In this document: in pieces, positions 43,659-52,823 of the stretch
Layout of the letters: each line of letters begins with the position of its first letter
Position numbering within the stretch: the stretch's first letter is position 1
Source of the DNA: Cyanobacteria bacterium SIG30
Lineage (GTDB): Bacteria; Cyanobacteriota; Vampirovibrionia; Gastranaerophilales; Gastranaerophilaceae
Reading direction: 5' to 3'
Assembly (NCBI GenBank): GCA_015152475.1
Contig: SUTW01000003.1
Coordinates: 1-64,000, forward strand
Length of the DNA: 64,000 nt
Position numbers and translations under genes: made by a program
Notes under the pieces: model-generated
The model's database searches: none
What the model was told of the DNA's origin: nothing
Seen by the model: the letters and a program-made list of their open reading frames with translations, nothing else

Positions 43659-44666
43659 ATGGAAAATAAAGAAAACAAAATTGAAGAAACAATTTCTCAA
43701 GAAGAAAAACCAAAAAATGAAGGCAAAAAAAGAAAACTAATAATTTTAATATGTGCAATATTATTAGTTATTGGTGGTTTTTATGCCTGGAATGCATCAC
43801 TCTACCAATCAACAGACGACGCTTATATTGAAGCGCATATGATTCAAATCGCACCAAAAGTTTCTGGCGAAGTTATTGAGACGTACATAACCGATAACCA
43901 ACAAATCAAAGAAGGTTATTTGGTTGCAAAAATAGATGACACAGATTATAAAGTTCGTTTCCAACAAGCAGATGCTGCATACCAAAAGGCACTTTTAGGA
44001 CAAAGTGTTGCTCAAGCAAACCTAAAAGCTGTTAATTCAGAAATAGAACTTGCAAAAAAAGATTTAGAAAGATACAAAAAATTATACGAAGCAGGTGCTG
44101 TTTCAAAACAAGTTTTAGATAACGCCCAAACAAGAGTTGACGGCGTACAAGCTAAACACAAACATGCAGACGAACAAATCATTTCAAACAATGAAAACAA
44201 AGTAATTGATGCTGACATTAAGGCTCTAAAAGCGATGAGAGACCAAGCAGAATTGCAATTAAAATATACAAATGTAATTGCGCCAAGAACAGGTCAAGTA
44301 ACAAATAAAAGAGTTGAAAAAGGCGCATTTGTTGTTGCTGGTCAACCATTATTTGCAATTGTTCCAGATGAAGTTTGGGTAGTTGCAAATTTCAAAGAAA
44401 ACCAAATAGCAAATATGAAAAAAGGACAAGTTGTTGAAATTAAAGTAGATGCTTATCCAAACAAAACATTTAAAGGAAAAATTGATTCAATTCAAAGAGC
44501 ATCTGGCGCAAAATCAAGCCTGTTCCCACCAGAAAACGCTGTTGGCTCATTTGTTAAAATTGTCCAAAGAGTACCTGTTAAAATTGTTTTTGATGAAGAA
44601 ATAGATAAAGAAAAATTCAATATAGTGTCAGGCATGTCAGTTGTTCCAAAGGTAAAAGTAAAATAA
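43659..44666 (+). CDS. EmrA/HlyD-type membrane fusion protein
   Basis: 335 residues. Short cytoplasmic tail, one membrane helix (about 28-46), then lipoyl/barrel-sandwich halves flanking a coiled-coil hairpin (AYIEAHMIQIAPKVSGEVIE at the start, YTNVIAPRTGQVTNKRVEKG at the end) and a beta-barrel domain. It bridges the inner-membrane pump to an outer-membrane duct. One base separates its stop from the EmrB-like gene. Confidence 0.92.
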   Translation: MENKENKIEETISQEEKPKNEGKKRKLIILICAILLVIGGFYAWNASLYQSTDDAYIEAHMIQIAPKVSGEVIETYITDNQQIKEGYLVAKIDDTDYKVRFQQADAAYQKALLGQSVAQANLKAVNSEIELAKKDLERYKKLYEAGAVSKQVLDNAQTRVDGVQAKHKHADEQIISNNENKVIDADIKALKAMRDQAELQLKYTNVIAPRTGQVTNKRVEKGAFVVAGQPLFAIVPDEVWVVANFKENQIANMKKGQVVEIKVDAYPNKTFKGKIDSIQRASGAKSSLFPPENAVGSFVKIVQRVPVKIVFDEEIDKEKFNIVSGMSVVPKVKVK

Positions 44667-44667
44667 A

Positions 44668-46269
44668 ATGTCACAAGAAAATACCAAAATACAAGAAAAC
44701 AAACAAGAAGAATTACAAGACGAATCATGGCGCAAAGGCAAAAGCCCATGGCTACTTTCAATGCCAACCATTTTTGCCGCTTTTATGTTCGTGCTTGACG
44801 AAACAGTTGCAAACGTGGCTTTGCCTTATATGGCTGGAACATTTTCTGTTAGCCGTGAAGAATCAACCTGGATTATTACAAGTTATCTCGTTGCATCAGG
44901 TATAACAATTCCAACCGTTGGCTGGTTTTCAAAACTTTTAGGCAGAAAGAATTTCTTCTGTTTGGGGGTTTTAATTTTTATGTTTGCGTCGTTCTTGTGC
45001 GGTATTTCAAATTCACTCACAATGATTGTCTTTGCAAGAATATTACAAGGCTTTGGAGGTGGTGGTCTGCTTCCAATTTCTCAAGCTATTATGCTTGAAG
45101 CTTTCCCTGTCAAACAACGTCCTGTTGCTATGGCAGTATTCGGTATGGTGGTTGTATTAGCTCCAATCATAGGTCCTTTGGTTGGTGGTTATATCACCGT
45201 TAATTATTCTTGGCACTGGATTTTCTTTATAAATATTCCAATAGGTATTTTTACATTCTTTATTGCAAAAAAACTTTTAGAAGATCCACCTTATGCAAGA
45301 AAACAAAAAGGTGTCACAATAGACGGCTGGGGCTTTGCGCTTTTGGTTGTTTGGCTTGCAACACTTCAAATTGTTTTAGATAAAGGAAATAATGCAGACT
45401 GGTTTAATTCACCTTGGATTACAAGACTTGCAATATTATCTTGCGCTTCTTTAATAACATTTATTATTTGGCAATTAAAATCAAAAAAACCTCTTATAGA
45501 CCTCTCTATATTTAAAGATAAAAACTATACGATAGGTACAATCGTTCAAATTGTAATTAGTGCAATTTTGCTTGGTTCACTTGCGATTTTGCCACAATTC
45601 TTGCAAATGCTTATGGGATATGATGCTATTTTAAGTGGACTTTCCATGATGCCAAGAGGACTTGGTGCAATGACTGCTTCATTTTTATATGCAACACTAT
45701 CAAGCAAAATCGACAATAGATTGCTATGCGCAATAGGACTAGTCTTAATGGGAGTCGCAGGCTTCTCTTTTGGCTTCTTAAACCTAGAAATTGCAACTGT
45801 CAACATTGCGATTCCAAACTTTGTATATGGATTAGGTATGGCACTTGCAATGGTTCCAATTATCTCATTATCAGTTATAACGCTTAAAAACGAACAAATG
45901 ACAAACGCAGCAGGGCTTCAAAACCTATTAAAAAACGTTGGTGGTGCCGTTGGAACATCTATTGTAACAACAATGATTTCAAGATATTCACAAATGCATC
46001 AATTTTCAATGGTTAAATTTTTACATGATTTAAACCCAGTTTATATGGAAAGATTATCTGCCATGAAAGGAGCTTTTATGCAATTCACTGCTCCAAATAT
46101 TGCAGAATATATGGCACAATATTCAATGTATGGACAAATGATGAAGCAAGCAACTCTATGGGGCTTTATAGATGCATTTAGAATGTTTGGAATTTTAGCA
46201 TTTGTAATTATACCATTGGTATTTTTAGTAAGCAAAGAAGCAAAGAAAAAAGAAAAACAAAAAGCTTAG
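44668..46269 (+). CDS. EmrB/QacA-type MFS drug exporter (DHA2, 14 helices)
   Basis: 533 residues with 14 hydrophobic segments. DHA2 marks: FVLDETVANVALPYM (motif D1), ITSYLVASGITIP, GRKNFFCLGVLIF (motif A), RILQGFGGGGLLPISQAI (motif B), and the motif C region MVVVLAPIIGPLVGGYI. Proton-driven export through EmrA and an outer-membrane duct. Third gene of the MarR-EmrA-EmrB operon. The stop overlaps the convergent orphan gene by four bases. Confidence 0.93.
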   Translation: MSQENTKIQENKQEELQDESWRKGKSPWLLSMPTIFAAFMFVLDETVANVALPYMAGTFSVSREESTWIITSYLVASGITIPTVGWFSKLLGRKNFFCLGVLIFMFASFLCGISNSLTMIVFARILQGFGGGGLLPISQAIMLEAFPVKQRPVAMAVFGMVVVLAPIIGPLVGGYITVNYSWHWIFFINIPIGIFTFFIAKKLLEDPPYARKQKGVTIDGWGFALLVVWLATLQIVLDKGNNADWFNSPWITRLAILSCASLITFIIWQLKSKKPLIDLSIFKDKNYTIGTIVQIVISAILLGSLAILPQFLQMLMGYDAILSGLSMMPRGLGAMTASFLYATLSSKIDNRLLCAIGLVLMGVAGFSFGFLNLEIATVNIAIPNFVYGLGMALAMVPIISLSVITLKNEQMTNAAGLQNLLKNVGGAVGTSIVTTMISRYSQMHQFSMVKFLHDLNPVYMERLSAMKGAFMQFTAPNIAEYMAQYSMYGQMMKQATLWGFIDAFRMFGILAFVIIPLVFLVSKEAKKKEKQKA

Positions 46270-47309
46270 CAAAATCTTGCCATAGGCGGTTTTATTTCAA
46301 CTAATGAATCTGTTTCAAAATCAAAATAACTTGCTTGAACAATTTCATTTTTTGAATTTTTTAAAAGTTTACCTATCTGAATACCATTTTCGTCATAAAA
46401 ATTTTTTATTTTTCCAAGTAACGCACCATTTTCAGAATAAAGTCTGACTTCTTTTATTTTTTTGGCAGCAGAGTCATAATCAACGCTATCAATTAAACAT
46501 TCATTATACTTATCTAAAATAACAAATTTTAATTCTTTAATTAAATTCCCGTCATTGTCGTATTTATATTTCTTTTTAAATGTATCTACATTTCCCTCTT
46601 TTTCAACTTCAGAAATTAATCTTGAATTTTCGTCATAAAAGTATTCAATTATGTGTGCGTCTTTTTCACCCTCGTCACCCATTTTGTAGGCACGAACAAT
46701 TTTACCACTTGATGCGTCATATTCTTCAGATAATTCAATTTCATTATCTTTGTTCACATGTTCAACTTTTAATATTTTATCGTCTTCACCATATGTTGTT
46801 AAAATACTATAAATTAATTTATTTTTATCGTCATAAGTTAATTCGCGGATTAAATGACCTTGAGAATCGTATTCGAATTTAGTTAAGGTAATTTCTCCAC
46901 TTGCATTTAAATAAGTAGAAATTTTTCTTTCATCTTTATCATAGAGCGTATCTATCTGAACTTCGCCAGCAGATGATTTGTGGTTAGTTCTTTCAAGTTT
47001 GCCCTCTGGTGTGTAATAATGATTTGTTTCTGAAATTACATCCTGCTTTGAATTTTTGCAAATTATGCTAACTGGCTTATCCATATCGTTATATGTTGTA
47101 TAATGAGTGATTTTATTGCCATGAGTAATTTTTGAATCTATTACATTTTTGCCATTTGAAAAATCTACACGTCTAAATCTAGAAGATGCAAAATCATAGC
47201 TTACTTGTTTAATAATTTCATCATCTTTTCGTGTTTCGTAACCATTTTCGATTGGTTTTTTATATGTAGCTTTAAAGAATAAATTATTATTTATATTTGA
47301 AATTTTCAT
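46266..47309 (-). CDS. Orphan protein with YD-like repeats and N-terminal F-K-A motif
   Basis: 347 residues, not assigned to a named family. N terminus LFFKATYKKP (Phe12-Lys-Ala14), then about ten repeats of 20-25 residues of the type Y-D-x-x-G-x-L-I-R/K-E, for example FEYDSQGHLIRELTYDD, YFYDENSRLISEVEKEG and YKYDNDGNLIKELKF. This is the RHS/YD-repeat pattern and should form a beta-sheet ribbon or shell. There is no toxin tip, signal peptide or membrane helix. A shorter relative lies at 7811-8569. Function unknown. Confidence 0.6.
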   Translation of the reverse strand: MKISNINNNLFFKATYKKPIENGYETRKDDEIIKQVSYDFASSRFRRVDFSNGKNVIDSKITHGNKITHYTTYNDMDKPVSIICKNSKQDVISETNHYYTPEGKLERTNHKSSAGEVQIDTLYDKDERKISTYLNASGEITLTKFEYDSQGHLIRELTYDDKNKLIYSILTTYGEDDKILKVEHVNKDNEIELSEEYDASSGKIVRAYKMGDEGEKDAHIIEYFYDENSRLISEVEKEGNVDTFKKKYKYDNDGNLIKELKFVILDKYNECLIDSVDYDSAAKKIKEVRLYSENGALLGKIKNFYDENGIQIGKLLKNSKNEIVQASYFDFETDSLVEIKPPMARFC

Positions 47310-47361
47310 AATTTATTCATATAATTGCCGTGAAAAAAATTTTTTGCTTTAATAATAAAAT

Positions 47362-47895
47362 ATGAAGAAAATTTTGATAATATTATTTATACTTTTTCTA
47401 AACTTTTTTCAAGCCCAAACATTAGCAAATGAAGAAAGAACTTTTTTAACAGGGAAAATAGAAAGTGCTGATTTTTTAAAAAATGCAAATGATTATGTAG
47501 TTGCAATAATAAAAGGTGATGAAAAAAAAGTTGAACAATATTTAAAATTAGGCGCAAATCCAAATGAAAAATATTCAAATCTGCCTGTCATATTTTTTGC
47601 ATCTCACCTAAAATATGAAAATATAGTTGAATTATTGCTAAAATATGGGGCAGACCCAAATTCATCAGCGTTTGGTGAAAATATTTTAAAATATTCAATA
47701 TATAGAAAATGCACCCCTTGCGTTTCAAGTATTATAAACTATGGTGCAGATATAAACAGTAAAAAATTTTTACAAACAAGCGCCCTTGATTTTGCACTTC
47801 AAAGACAAGAAAAAGAAATTGCAAGTTTGCTTTTAAGGGCAGGTGCAAAAACATCTAAAAAAAGTTTAAAATTAATGAGAAAACTTGAATATTAA
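47362..47895 (+). CDS. Exported ankyrin-repeat protein
   Basis: 177 residues. Signal peptide (about 1-22, ending AQTLA), then three to four ankyrin repeats: VVAIIKGDEKKVEQYLKLGANPN, ASHLKYENIVELLLKYGADPN, CVSSIINYGADINSK, and ALQRQEKEIASLLLRAGAK in part. Predicted periplasmic or surface protein-binding module. Convergent, one base from the end of the broken gene at 47897-48258. Confidence 0.8.
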   Translation: MKKILIILFILFLNFFQAQTLANEERTFLTGKIESADFLKNANDYVVAIIKGDEKKVEQYLKLGANPNEKYSNLPVIFFASHLKYENIVELLLKYGADPNSSAFGENILKYSIYRKCTPCVSSIINYGADINSKKFLQTSALDFALQRQEKEIASLLLRAGAKTSKKSLKLMRKLEY

Positions 47896-47896
47896 A

Positions 47897-48258
47897 TTAT
47901 TTTCCAAATAAAATTATTGGCAAATCATTTTCCATAGCATAAATTTTAAGAAACTCAGGAATTTTTTCATAATCTTGTCCATAAGAGAAAACTGCTTGAA
48001 TTTTTGGTTTAGAAACTAAAAATTCATTATATTGCCCTGAATAACTTCTTTTAGCAACCTTCTGGTAACAAGTTGCTCGCTATATTTTCCAATCATTTGC
48101 TTGTTTTTCTTGCCAGAAAAACTAACTGTATCAAATGCAACAGTTTTGAAATTAAAAAACTTTTTATTGTTTGAAATGGGTTTTTTTATGGAAATATTTA
48201 GATTAATAAACTTATTTTCATTTTTGGGCTTGTTGAAGTTTTGCTTCTTTTCTTTCAA
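47897..48258 (-). pseudogene. Frameshifted small protein gene with N-terminal F-S-G motif
   Basis: The first reading frame runs from 48258 to a stop at 48016 (80 residues, with VSFSGKK at Phe47-Ser-Gly49). A second frame, open from 48079 down to a TAA at 47897, continues with VAKRSYSGQYNEFLV and then PIILFGK at the end. Joining them needs one base restored between about 48079 and 48019, giving roughly 120 residues. The second stop abuts the convergent ankyrin gene as expected for a true gene end. Function unknown. It could be a real lesion or a sequence error. Its start overlaps the 48218-49084 gene by 41 bases. Confidence 0.55.
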
Positions 48259-49084
48259 CCAATTTATCTTTTACTTTTCGAGTACCCCAAGCTGCAATAC
48301 CAATACCAACAGCGGTAGCCAAATATGAAACATAAGCAACAGCATTTGTTTTAGCAACTTTCTTAAATAAATCTTTGCTTAATACTCCTTTTGCAAGTTT
48401 GCATCCTTTAACCGAAGCCACGGCCTCTTCAAGAAGCATAGGAACCATCGCGCCAAAAGCCAATAAACCTGCTTTATCTCTCACTCCATTTTTAATTTTT
48501 TGTGCTTTTGATAATTCTTGACCTTCTTTTGCCTTAGTGTTTTTTGTTAAAGCAGGAAATATTGCAAGTAAAGATGCAAGAATCATTCCTGGGGTTCTAA
48601 GTTTTTGCATAACTTTGAAAATTTTACCTTTGTTATAGTTTAGTGCATGACCAATTTCATGGAAAAGAGCATTTGGTAATTTTTCAGTATTAATACCAAT
48701 TTTGTTGGCGTCTATGACACCAAATATATTTTTAGGAGTAAAAAATGCATTTTTACCCCTACTTGCACCAATAATTGGATTCAAAATTTCTGCTAATTTC
48801 ACTGGCATACCAGTCATATTAAAAATATTGCTCATATCAACAATTTCGACACCTAGTTTTTTAAGGCCAGTATTTTCTAAAATCTTTTGAGCAGCATTAT
48901 TCATAGCCACTACTTCATCTTTTGAAAGCTTTTTACCTATATTACTTATTTTATTAATAACCGGTACAGAAACAACTGCTGGCGCAACAGCAAGCGCACT
49001 ATTGGCCACTAAAGAAGCTAAAGATTCTTTAATATTTAATGATGATTTTTTTGTCTCAAAATTAGATACTGTGGCAACCTGCAT
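48218..49084 (-). CDS. Putative membrane-associated zinc metalloprotease-like protein (HEIGH motif)
   Basis: 288 residues from the ATG at 49084, chosen because AAGGAAGG lies about seven bases upstream; a longer frame to 49132 has no such site. The central LPNALFHEIGHALNYNKGK is an HExxH zinc-protease signature (about residues 150-168), followed by two or three hydrophobic segments (about 180-195, 220-238, 255-272) and a charged tail. The N terminus lacks a signal peptide. No named family is recognised; only the motif supports a peptidase role. Confidence 0.6.
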   Translation of the reverse strand: MQVATVSNFETKKSSLNIKESLASLVANSALAVAPAVVSVPVINKISNIGKKLSKDEVVAMNNAAQKILENTGLKKLGVEIVDMSNIFNMTGMPVKLAEILNPIIGASRGKNAFFTPKNIFGVIDANKIGINTEKLPNALFHEIGHALNYNKGKIFKVMQKLRTPGMILASLLAIFPALTKNTKAKEGQELSKAQKIKNGVRDKAGLLAFGAMVPMLLEEAVASVKGCKLAKGVLSKDLFKKVAKTNAVAYVSYLATAVGIGIAAWGTRKVKDKLVERKEAKLQQAQK

Positions 49085-49174
49085 ACAAAAACCTTCCTTT
49101 TTATTATGAAACAACAAAGCAGGTGAAAGCAAAAAATTGACAAAATAAAAGGAAATGTAAAATTATGTAAATAA

Positions 49175-49528
49175 TTATTTATTCTTATTTTTCCAAAAAA
49201 CATTAAATGTTTTAATTTTATCAATAGTCTTTGTATAATCACCCTCAAAACATATTGCCCTATCGTCAATATGAAGATAAGCAGGAATTTTTACATTGGT
49301 AACATCTTTGAAAAATACATCCAACTTGTTATCAATTAACCATTTTGTTGACAACATCAGATTTCTTGTTGTAAAAAGATAAAGTTCATAATCACGAGAA
49401 AGCTTTTTGACGAAATTAAAAGCTCCTTTTTTAATTTTTGGTATGTAATTTTCATTAAATTTTTCAACACCATATTCATTCAACACACCATCAAGATCAA
49501 TCAAAATTCTTTTTAAATATTTTGCCAT
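49175..49528 (-). CDS. Small HAD-superfamily phosphatase-like protein
   Basis: 117 residues. HAD motif I is ILIDLDGVLNEYG (Asp11, Asp13), then LFTTRN as motif II and IDDRAICFEGDY as the late acidic motif. Only a minimal core without cap domain. This short form is common near phage and mobile genes as an orphan hydrolase. Divergent from the XRE gene at 49584. Substrate unknown. Confidence 0.7.
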   Translation of the reverse strand: MAKYLKRILIDLDGVLNEYGVEKFNENYIPKIKKGAFNFVKKLSRDYELYLFTTRNLMLSTKWLIDNKLDVFFKDVTNVKIPAYLHIDDRAICFEGDYTKTIDKIKTFNVFWKNKNK

Positions 49529-49583
49529 AAATGTTCTCTTTTAGACTACATACTTTTATTAAATTGTATCAGAAAATAAAAAT

Positions 49584-49802
49584 ATGACAAATGAGACTAC
49601 AAAAATCAAATTGCTCGGCAAGAATATTCAAAAAATAAGAAAAAGCAAAAATTATTCGCAAAATGAATTAGCCGAAATTCTAAATATTTCAAGAGAACAT
49701 CTTGCAAAAATAGAAACAGCGAAAAGATATGTAAGTCTAAAATTATTATTTAAAATTGCAGAAGTCTTAGAAGCAAGAGAAGAAGAATTGTTTAAATTTT
49801 AA
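49584..49802 (+). CDS. XRE-family HTH regulator
   Basis: 72 residues, essentially a single Cro/C1 helix-turn-helix: LGKNIQKIRKSKNYSQNELA, EILNISREHLAKIETAKRY, then SLKLLFKIAEVLEAREEELF. It lies between the HAD gene and the DarG-like gene and is convergent with the latter. It may control one or both; no clear operator was seen. Confidence 0.82.
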   Translation: MTNETTKIKLLGKNIQKIRKSKNYSQNELAEILNISREHLAKIETAKRYVSLKLLFKIAEVLEAREEELFKF

Positions 49803-49824
49803 CAAAAAGATTTAAATTACAATT

Positions 49825-50496
49825 CTAAAACAACCTCATTTGAGTACCTTGGTTTTTATAATAATATTCAAATATTTTCTTATAAGTTGAAGAACCTATA
49901 TTTGCAGTTTTTGAAATTTGCCAAAATCTTTTATAAGGTTTTTTTTCATTCAAAGACATAATCTGATTTTTGTTCAACTTTAAAACATTCAATAATTCAT
50001 CGTCAGAAGAACCATTAAAATTATCAAGCATAGTTTTTTCAATACCTTCTGCATAATCTTTTATATCGAGACAAATATAAATATCAATGGATAAATCTGA
50101 TAAATATTTTTCCATAACATTTTTCACAACATCCCAATCAAGTCCCCCGTTTGAACAACCTAATTTAGGGAAAGCAACGGATTTAAAATTGTGTATTTTA
50201 TATGTTTCAACAAAATTTTGAAGCCCTTTTTCAACCCATTTGATGTGTGATGGAAATTTAAAACTATCTTTTGTTGGAAAATTAATTATGGTCACATCTT
50301 CATTATTAAAATACGAAACAAAACCGGTTTTAATTTCACTGGACAAACATTTCAATTTATAATCCTCAAACATTTTTGGATAACGAAGGGCAAATTCCAA
50401 AGCAAGCCCAGCCCCCATAAAACCATCACAATTAACTGTATTGACTATGGCATCTGCATTTGTATTAAAAACTGTTCCTTCAAAATATTTAATCAC
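49825..50496 (-). CDS. darG: DarG-like macrodomain antitoxin
   Basis: 223 residues. Macrodomain (about 1-150) with AIVNTVNCDGFMGAGLALEF, ALRYP, INFPTKDSF, and FPKLGCSNGGLDWDVV, which closely follow DarG. DarG macrodomains remove ADP-ribose from thymidine bases in DNA. The remaining 70 residues include a small helical region (KPYKRFWQISKTANIGSSTY) that in DarG proteins shields the toxin. It overlaps the DarT-like gene by eight bases in the usual toxin-antitoxin order. Length is shorter than the longest DarG forms. Confidence 0.87.
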   Translation of the reverse strand: MIKYFEGTVFNTNADAIVNTVNCDGFMGAGLALEFALRYPKMFEDYKLKCLSSEIKTGFVSYFNNEDVTIINFPTKDSFKFPSHIKWVEKGLQNFVETYKIHNFKSVAFPKLGCSNGGLDWDVVKNVMEKYLSDLSIDIYICLDIKDYAEGIEKTMLDNFNGSSDDELLNVLKLNKNQIMSLNEKKPYKRFWQISKTANIGSSTYKKIFEYYYKNQGTQMRLF

Positions 50497-51517
50497 AACA
50501 AGAAATCCTTACACATTCAATATTATCTATAAAATAACATATATAATCACATTTATCTTTAAGATTTAAATCAATTTCGATATCAGCAATTTTTGGGTAA
50601 GCAAAACTACTGTATTCAACTCTTTTATCTATATCTTTTACATAGCCTTTTTTAACAATTTTATCGCCTTTAAAAATTATTATTTTATGTTCAAAATTAG
50701 AAAGCTTATATTTTGACATATTTCGTCCAAGATTAAAACATAGTTTTAATTTTAAATTATCATTATTTTTGATTAAAGAACTTTCTTTAACAGACAACCA
50801 GTCATTAAAAAAATATTTATCATCAACAACAAATCTGTCATCTTTTCCAAATAAATAAATTGCTCTTTCATAATCACAAACATTTCTAAAAATTATTTTT
50901 ACAATTTTGTCTATTGAAATAAAATTTGGGTACATAATTTCAGCATTTCGCATATTAATGATTAAATCTTTTAAATTTTCTTCTATAATTGCTTGATTGT
51001 GAAAAATTTGCTCCCATTCAAAATCCCTTAATTGATTAATTTTATTTGTAAATTTTGTCTTGTTTCTTGATGCATTACCCCTTGCAAAAAAAACATTCTG
51101 ATTATCAAATGCAATATTATGGTCAAAAATCATAATAACAGGATTTGGCGAATGTGCCTTAAAATTTGTTTCTAATTCCAAAACTGATTTTGGCTTAATT
51201 CCTTCATTATCATAATTTGTTGGAGTTTTTTCTCTAAAATAAAAACGGACATAATTTTTAATTGGCTGACGTGTTTTATCAATGACATCATCAAGTGCAA
51301 TATCTGAAAATTTTATGCCAGCTTTTTGAAGTTCAGCTCTGCTAAATATCTTTTTACAAGTCATAATTTCAACAAAATTTTCAAAAGAAGTTGTATGGAA
51401 AAAACCTTCAAAATGATATTTTTCTTTTAAATCATCAAAGATTTTATCAAATTCAAGTCTTTTGTCACCTAATTTTTCTTTTTTAGATAATTCTTTTTCC
51501 AATTTAATCCCTTGCAA
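50489..51517 (-). CDS. darT: DarT-like DNA ADP-ribosyltransferase toxin
   Basis: 342 residues. DarT (DUF4433-type) marks: FFHTTSFENF with NAD-binding His41, RQPIKNYVRFYF (the usual YVPFYF region), FARGNASRNKTKFTN, FEWEQIF, and R-N-A-E with putative catalytic Glu193. DarT transfers ADP-ribose to thymidine in single-stranded DNA and can block phage replication. It has about 110-130 residues beyond the usual DarT domain at the C terminus, of unknown role, and a Lys/Glu-rich N-terminal stretch. Coupled to darG. Classification as DarT is confident; target preference is not shown. Confidence 0.85.
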   Translation of the reverse strand: MQGIKLEKELSKKEKLGDKRLEFDKIFDDLKEKYHFEGFFHTTSFENFVEIMTCKKIFSRAELQKAGIKFSDIALDDVIDKTRQPIKNYVRFYFREKTPTNYDNEGIKPKSVLELETNFKAHSPNPVIMIFDHNIAFDNQNVFFARGNASRNKTKFTNKINQLRDFEWEQIFHNQAIIEENLKDLIINMRNAEIMYPNFISIDKIVKIIFRNVCDYERAIYLFGKDDRFVVDDKYFFNDWLSVKESSLIKNNDNLKLKLCFNLGRNMSKYKLSNFEHKIIIFKGDKIVKKGYVKDIDKRVEYSSFAYPKIADIEIDLNLKDKCDYICYFIDNIECVRISCCD

Positions 51518-51593
51518 AAATTGCTTAATAAAATCAAAACAACAAAATATATAATAACATATAAAAAAGCATTAATGATATTTATAAAGCAAA

Positions 51594-52823
51594 TTATTCA
51601 TATCTTAAAGCTTCAATTGGATTTAATAAAGAAGCTTTGTATGCAGGATAAAATCCAAATCCGACACCAATAAGACCAGAAAATACAAAAGATAAAACAA
51701 TTGAAAAAATTGAAATATGAACAGATAACCCGCTAGAAAAGATTTCAACTAATTTTGAACCAATAACACCTGTCAAAACACCAATTAATCCGCCTGCAAG
51801 TGACAAAATGAGTGCTTCAATTAAAAATTGCATTCTTATATCGTTTGCTTTTGCACCAATAGCCATTCTGATACCTATTTCTTTTGTTCTTTCAGTTACA
51901 GAAACAAGCATAATATTCATAATGCCAATACCACCAACTAAAAGAGAAACAGAAGCAATTGATGCCAAAAGAATAGCGAAAGTTTGAACCGTTGATTGCA
52001 TTTTTTCCTGAAATTCAGCAGAATTTCTAATTTCAAAATCTGGCTCTTGATTTTTTGATATTCTGTGCCTAATGGTTAAAAGTTCTTTAATATCTTCTTG
52101 TGTTTTATTTAAGCTATCGCCATCAAGTCCTTTTACAAGAATCATATTAACCGTTCCGGGGAATGCTGTTCCAAAAACTTTTCTTTGCGCTGTTGTAATT
52201 GGGATAAAAAGTAAATCATCTTGGTCAAAATGCCCCATTGAACCTTTTGGTTTTGTAACACCGATTATTTTAAATGGAATATTACCAATTCTTATAACTC
52301 TATCAATAGGGTCTAAATCTCCAAAAAGTTCCACCGCAACAGTTGAACCCAAAATTGCCACTTTTGCAGTATTTCTGATATCCTCTATACTGAAACCACG
52401 ACCATATTCAATTTCGTAATTTTTTATATAAAGATAAGATGGCATAACACCATAAACAACAGAAGACCAGTTTTGGTTGCCATACATCAGTTGTTTAGTT
52501 TCAGATGAAGCAGGCGAAATTGCATCAATTCCAGAAACATTTTTCAAAATTGCGCTTGTATCTTTCAAGGTTAAAGATGGCCTTGAACCAATACCTTGAC
52601 GCACGCCACCTGATTTGGCAGATGCAGAACGAATAGTTAATAAGTTACTACCCATTGATTCCATGTTTGATTGCACTTTTCTGCTTGCACCAGAACCAAC
52701 TGCAAGCATTATGATAACAGCACTAACGCCAATAATAATACCAAGACTTGTCAAAACAGAACGCATTTTATTCACTTTTAGAGAAACTAAAGCCATTTTA
52801 AGTGTTGATTTAAAATCTATCAT
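51594..52823 (-). CDS. MacB-type ABC transporter permease
   Basis: 409 residues. N-terminal membrane helix (about 22-42), a large periplasmic MacB_PCD domain, then three C-terminal helices in the FtsX fold with VTERTKEIGIRMAIGAK between them. LTSLGIIIGVSAVIIMLAVGSGA is typical. The ATPase is a separate gene just upstream (4-base overlap). Works as a mechanotransmission exporter with the adaptor and OMF encoded behind it. Confidence 0.92.
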   Translation of the reverse strand: MIDFKSTLKMALVSLKVNKMRSVLTSLGIIIGVSAVIIMLAVGSGASRKVQSNMESMGSNLLTIRSASAKSGGVRQGIGSRPSLTLKDTSAILKNVSGIDAISPASSETKQLMYGNQNWSSVVYGVMPSYLYIKNYEIEYGRGFSIEDIRNTAKVAILGSTVAVELFGDLDPIDRVIRIGNIPFKIIGVTKPKGSMGHFDQDDLLFIPITTAQRKVFGTAFPGTVNMILVKGLDGDSLNKTQEDIKELLTIRHRISKNQEPDFEIRNSAEFQEKMQSTVQTFAILLASIASVSLLVGGIGIMNIMLVSVTERTKEIGIRMAIGAKANDIRMQFLIEALILSLAGGLIGVLTGVIGSKLVEIFSSGLSVHISIFSIVLSFVFSGLIGVGFGFYPAYKASLLNPIEALRYE

